Below, in pieces: positions 62,633 through 64,000 of a stretch of DNA of 64,000 bases (the stretch's first letter is position 1; each line of letters starts with the position of its first letter). The translations under genes and the position numbers were made by a program. The stretch lies in contig NZ_CP130610.1 of the NCBI RefSeq assembly GCF_030544485.1, forward strand, positions 4,030,001-4,094,000. The letters are read 5' to 3'. This stretch comes from Halomonas sp. HAL1. Lineage in GTDB: Bacteria > Pseudomonadota > Gammaproteobacteria > Pseudomonadales > Halomonadaceae. The notes under the pieces were generated by a model. That model had not been told where the DNA came from. It ran no database searches and saw nothing but the letters and a program-made list of their open reading frames with translations.

Positions 62633-63335
62633 GATCACCCAGGCGCACCAGTAGCCGTGCGACGATATCGCCCAAATATTCGGTGAAGAGTGTGTCCATG
62701 CTGGCCCGATAGGCATCCGGGCTGGGGCTTGCCAGCAATAGATAACCGAGCGGGTCGCCTGCGGATAGGCGGGAAATGGCACAGGAGCCCGCTTTACGCG
62801 GCGCTTTAACGTGAGGCAGCAGGCACTTCCAATCGCTAACGCTAAGCTTAACGCAGCGACTGGTGCGGCCATCCAACAGCGCTGCCAGCCGAGCGCTGGC
62901 GTGTTGATCCAACACATGGCGCGGAGGCTGAGGCGGTGTTGGCTCACTGTCGCTTAATGTGGCCGGGCACCATAGCGCCATGGCAGGCGTTTCAAAGCGC
63001 TCGCTGAGTTGGGTAGCCAACGCTTGCGCCAGCGCATCGCGGTCTTGCGCTTCCACCAGCGCAATCAGCGTTTCGCGCAACCGACGGTATTGGGACTCGT
63101 TATGGCGAGCGGTTTCCAGCAAGTGCTCCAAGCGGCCTTCCGCGTTTTCAGCGCGCTTGCGTAGATCAAAGACCAAGCGTTCCAGCAGCGATACCGCCCC
63201 GTCGATATGCGGGTGGGGCACCTGCAATTGCTGCAGAAGCCCTTCGCGACCGACGAAAAAATCGGGATGACGCGCCAGCCAGAACGCCACTTGATCAGGA
63301 TCGAGCGTTTTGCGGGGTTCGGGGGCTTGTGACAT
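62625..63335 (-). CDS. DUF484-family protein (YigA-like)
   Basis: 236-residue soluble protein of unknown function with a C-terminal GAF-like fold (IRCVKLSVSDWKCLLPHVKA). N-terminus LDPDQVAFWLARHPDFFVGR and coiled coil RKRAENAEGRLEHLLETARH are family marks. It lies between dapF and xerC as in most gammaproteobacteria. Confidence 0.88.
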   Translation of the reverse strand: MSQAPEPRKTLDPDQVAFWLARHPDFFVGREGLLQQLQVPHPHIDGAVSLLERLVFDLRKRAENAEGRLEHLLETARHNESQYRRLRETLIALVEAQDRDALAQALATQLSERFETPAMALWCPATLSDSEPTPPQPPRHVLDQHASARLAALLDGRTSRCVKLSVSDWKCLLPHVKAPRKAGSCAISRLSAGDPLGYLLLASPSPDAYRASMDTLFTEYLGDIVARLLVRLGDHG

Positions 63336-63351
63336 CGCCGTTCTCCTCGAA

Positions 63352-64000
63352 TTAATTAAGGGCTACGCGGCCATCGAAGACGCGTGTAGCCGGTCCCACC
63401 ATCGTTAGCGCCCCTTCAGGATCAGGCCACTCAATGCTGAGTTCTCCACCGGGCAAATGAACCTTCACGGGACTTTTCAGCAGCCCCTGACGGATACCGC
63501 TGGCAACGGCGGCGCAAGCACCGGTACCGCAAGCCAGCGTTTCGCCACTGCCGCGCTCATACACGCGCAGACGGATTTCGCTGGGCGAGACGACCTGCAT
63601 AAAGCCCACGTTAACACGCTTGGGAAAACGAGGATGCGCCTCCACCAACGGCCCCAGGCGCTCGACCGGCGCAGTGTCCACATTGTCGACCTGAATCACC
63701 GCATGAGGATTACCCATGGAAACCACACCGATCTGCAGTGTTTCATCGCCCACTGCCAGCTGGTGCAGGGGTTGATCCCCAGAGGCATCGAACGGCAGCG
63801 CCAAAGGACTAAACCGCGGGCGACCCATATCCACTCGCACCATGCCATCGAGCTGCACGGTCAGCACCAACGGGCCTCCGGCGGTTTCTACGTGGATTTC
63901 ATGCTTATGAGTTAGCCGCTGATCGCGAACGAAACGGGCAAAGCAGCGCGCCCCGTTGCCACAGTTTTCCACTTCACTGCCGTCGGCATTATAAATGCGG
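63352..64000 (-). CDS. dapF: Diaminopimelate epimerase, C-terminal part (starts outside window)
   Basis: Converts LL- to meso-diaminopimelate for lysine and peptidoglycan. The visible 216 codons carry the active-site cysteines in [15 protein letters not shown] (near the window edge) and [14 protein letters not shown], and the conserved [14 protein letters not shown]. The frame continues upstream of 64000. First gene of the dapF-DUF484-xerC-yigB operon. Confidence 0.92.
   Translation of the reverse strand, partial: RIYNADGSEVENCGNGARCFARFVRDQRLTHKHEIHVETAGGPLVLTVQLDGMVRVDMGRPRFSPLALPFDASGDQPLHQLAVGDETLQIGVVSMGNPHAVIQVDNVDTAPVERLGPLVEAHPRFPKRVNVGFMQVVSPSEIRLRVYERGSGETLACGTGACAAVASGIRQGLLKSPVKVHLPGGELSIEWPDPEGALTMVGPATRVFDGRVALN

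Overview
The window looks like chromosome of a moderately halophilic gammaproteobacterium of the Halomonas type. The main grounds are a complete teaABCD operon (the ectoine-specific TRAP transporter known from Halomonas elongata), ectoine hydroxylase EctD, and an ancestral gammaproteobacterial backbone: dapF-DUF484-xerC-HAD, engB next to cytochrome c4 and dsbA, finR/fpr, glnK-amtB, and an extracellular PHB-depolymerase-like esterase. No rRNA, tRNA or CRISPR was seen.

Layout. 1-2217: end of a general amino acid ABC transporter (aapQ partial, aapM, aapP). 2322-3803: an IS110-family (IS1111-type) insertion sequence placed inside a REP-like palindrome, with a structured right end that may encode a bridge RNA. 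3824-8435: ridA, a histidine phosphatase, and a phnDCEE phosphonate-type uptake operon. 8513-10922: a host-attachment-family protein and a chemoreceptor with a textbook sigma-28 promoter. 10949-12831: finR/fpr divergent pair. 12914-15103: glnK-amtB-glnK nitrogen operon behind a candidate sigma-54 promoter. 15462-17281: ubiK and an orphan siderophore-binding lipocalin-free periplasmic protein near a Fur-box-like site. 17396-26535: comM, split by a 7.6-kb element. 26548-30879: alpha/beta hydrolase, malate synthase G, thioesterase, DUF411 protein. 30981-36484: PaoABC-type molybdenum hydroxylase with XdhC and MocA-type maturation genes. 36465-39963: phosphoesterase, DUF423, thiS-thiG, trmB. 39968-49757: ectD, a candidate Fur-controlled sRNA, AEC permease, SCO protein, esterase, FKBP, and teaABCD. 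49787-64000: yheS, dtd, tandem Usp, thiD, a TakP-like TRAP system, EEP hydrolase, dsbA, cytochrome c4, engB, HAD, xerC, DUF484, dapF (partial).

The most distinctive region is 18361-25991. It is visibly AT-rich, interrupts comM between its Walker B and sensor-1 regions, and can be removed in silico to restore an uninterrupted 502-residue ComM frame. It carries a large serine recombinase at its left end, a ColE1-type mobilization block (mobC, mobA, with mobB and mobD nested inside mobA in another frame), a candidate oriT, a RepL-like initiator with iterons and a possible antisense RNA, and several unrecognised cargo genes. I read it as an integrated mobilizable plasmid that uses a serine integrase and comM as its attachment site, at the cost of the host's ComM helicase function (inference).

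Two RNA candidates stand out outside the element: a roughly 130-nt minus-strand RNA at 41028-41158 with a consensus-like promoter overlapped by a Fur box and a strong terminator (RyhB/PrrF-like arrangement), and the structured right end of the IS at 3590-3774, which contains short matches to both the IS end and the REP target. All functional statements are from reading the sequence and remembered family knowledge; no searches were run.
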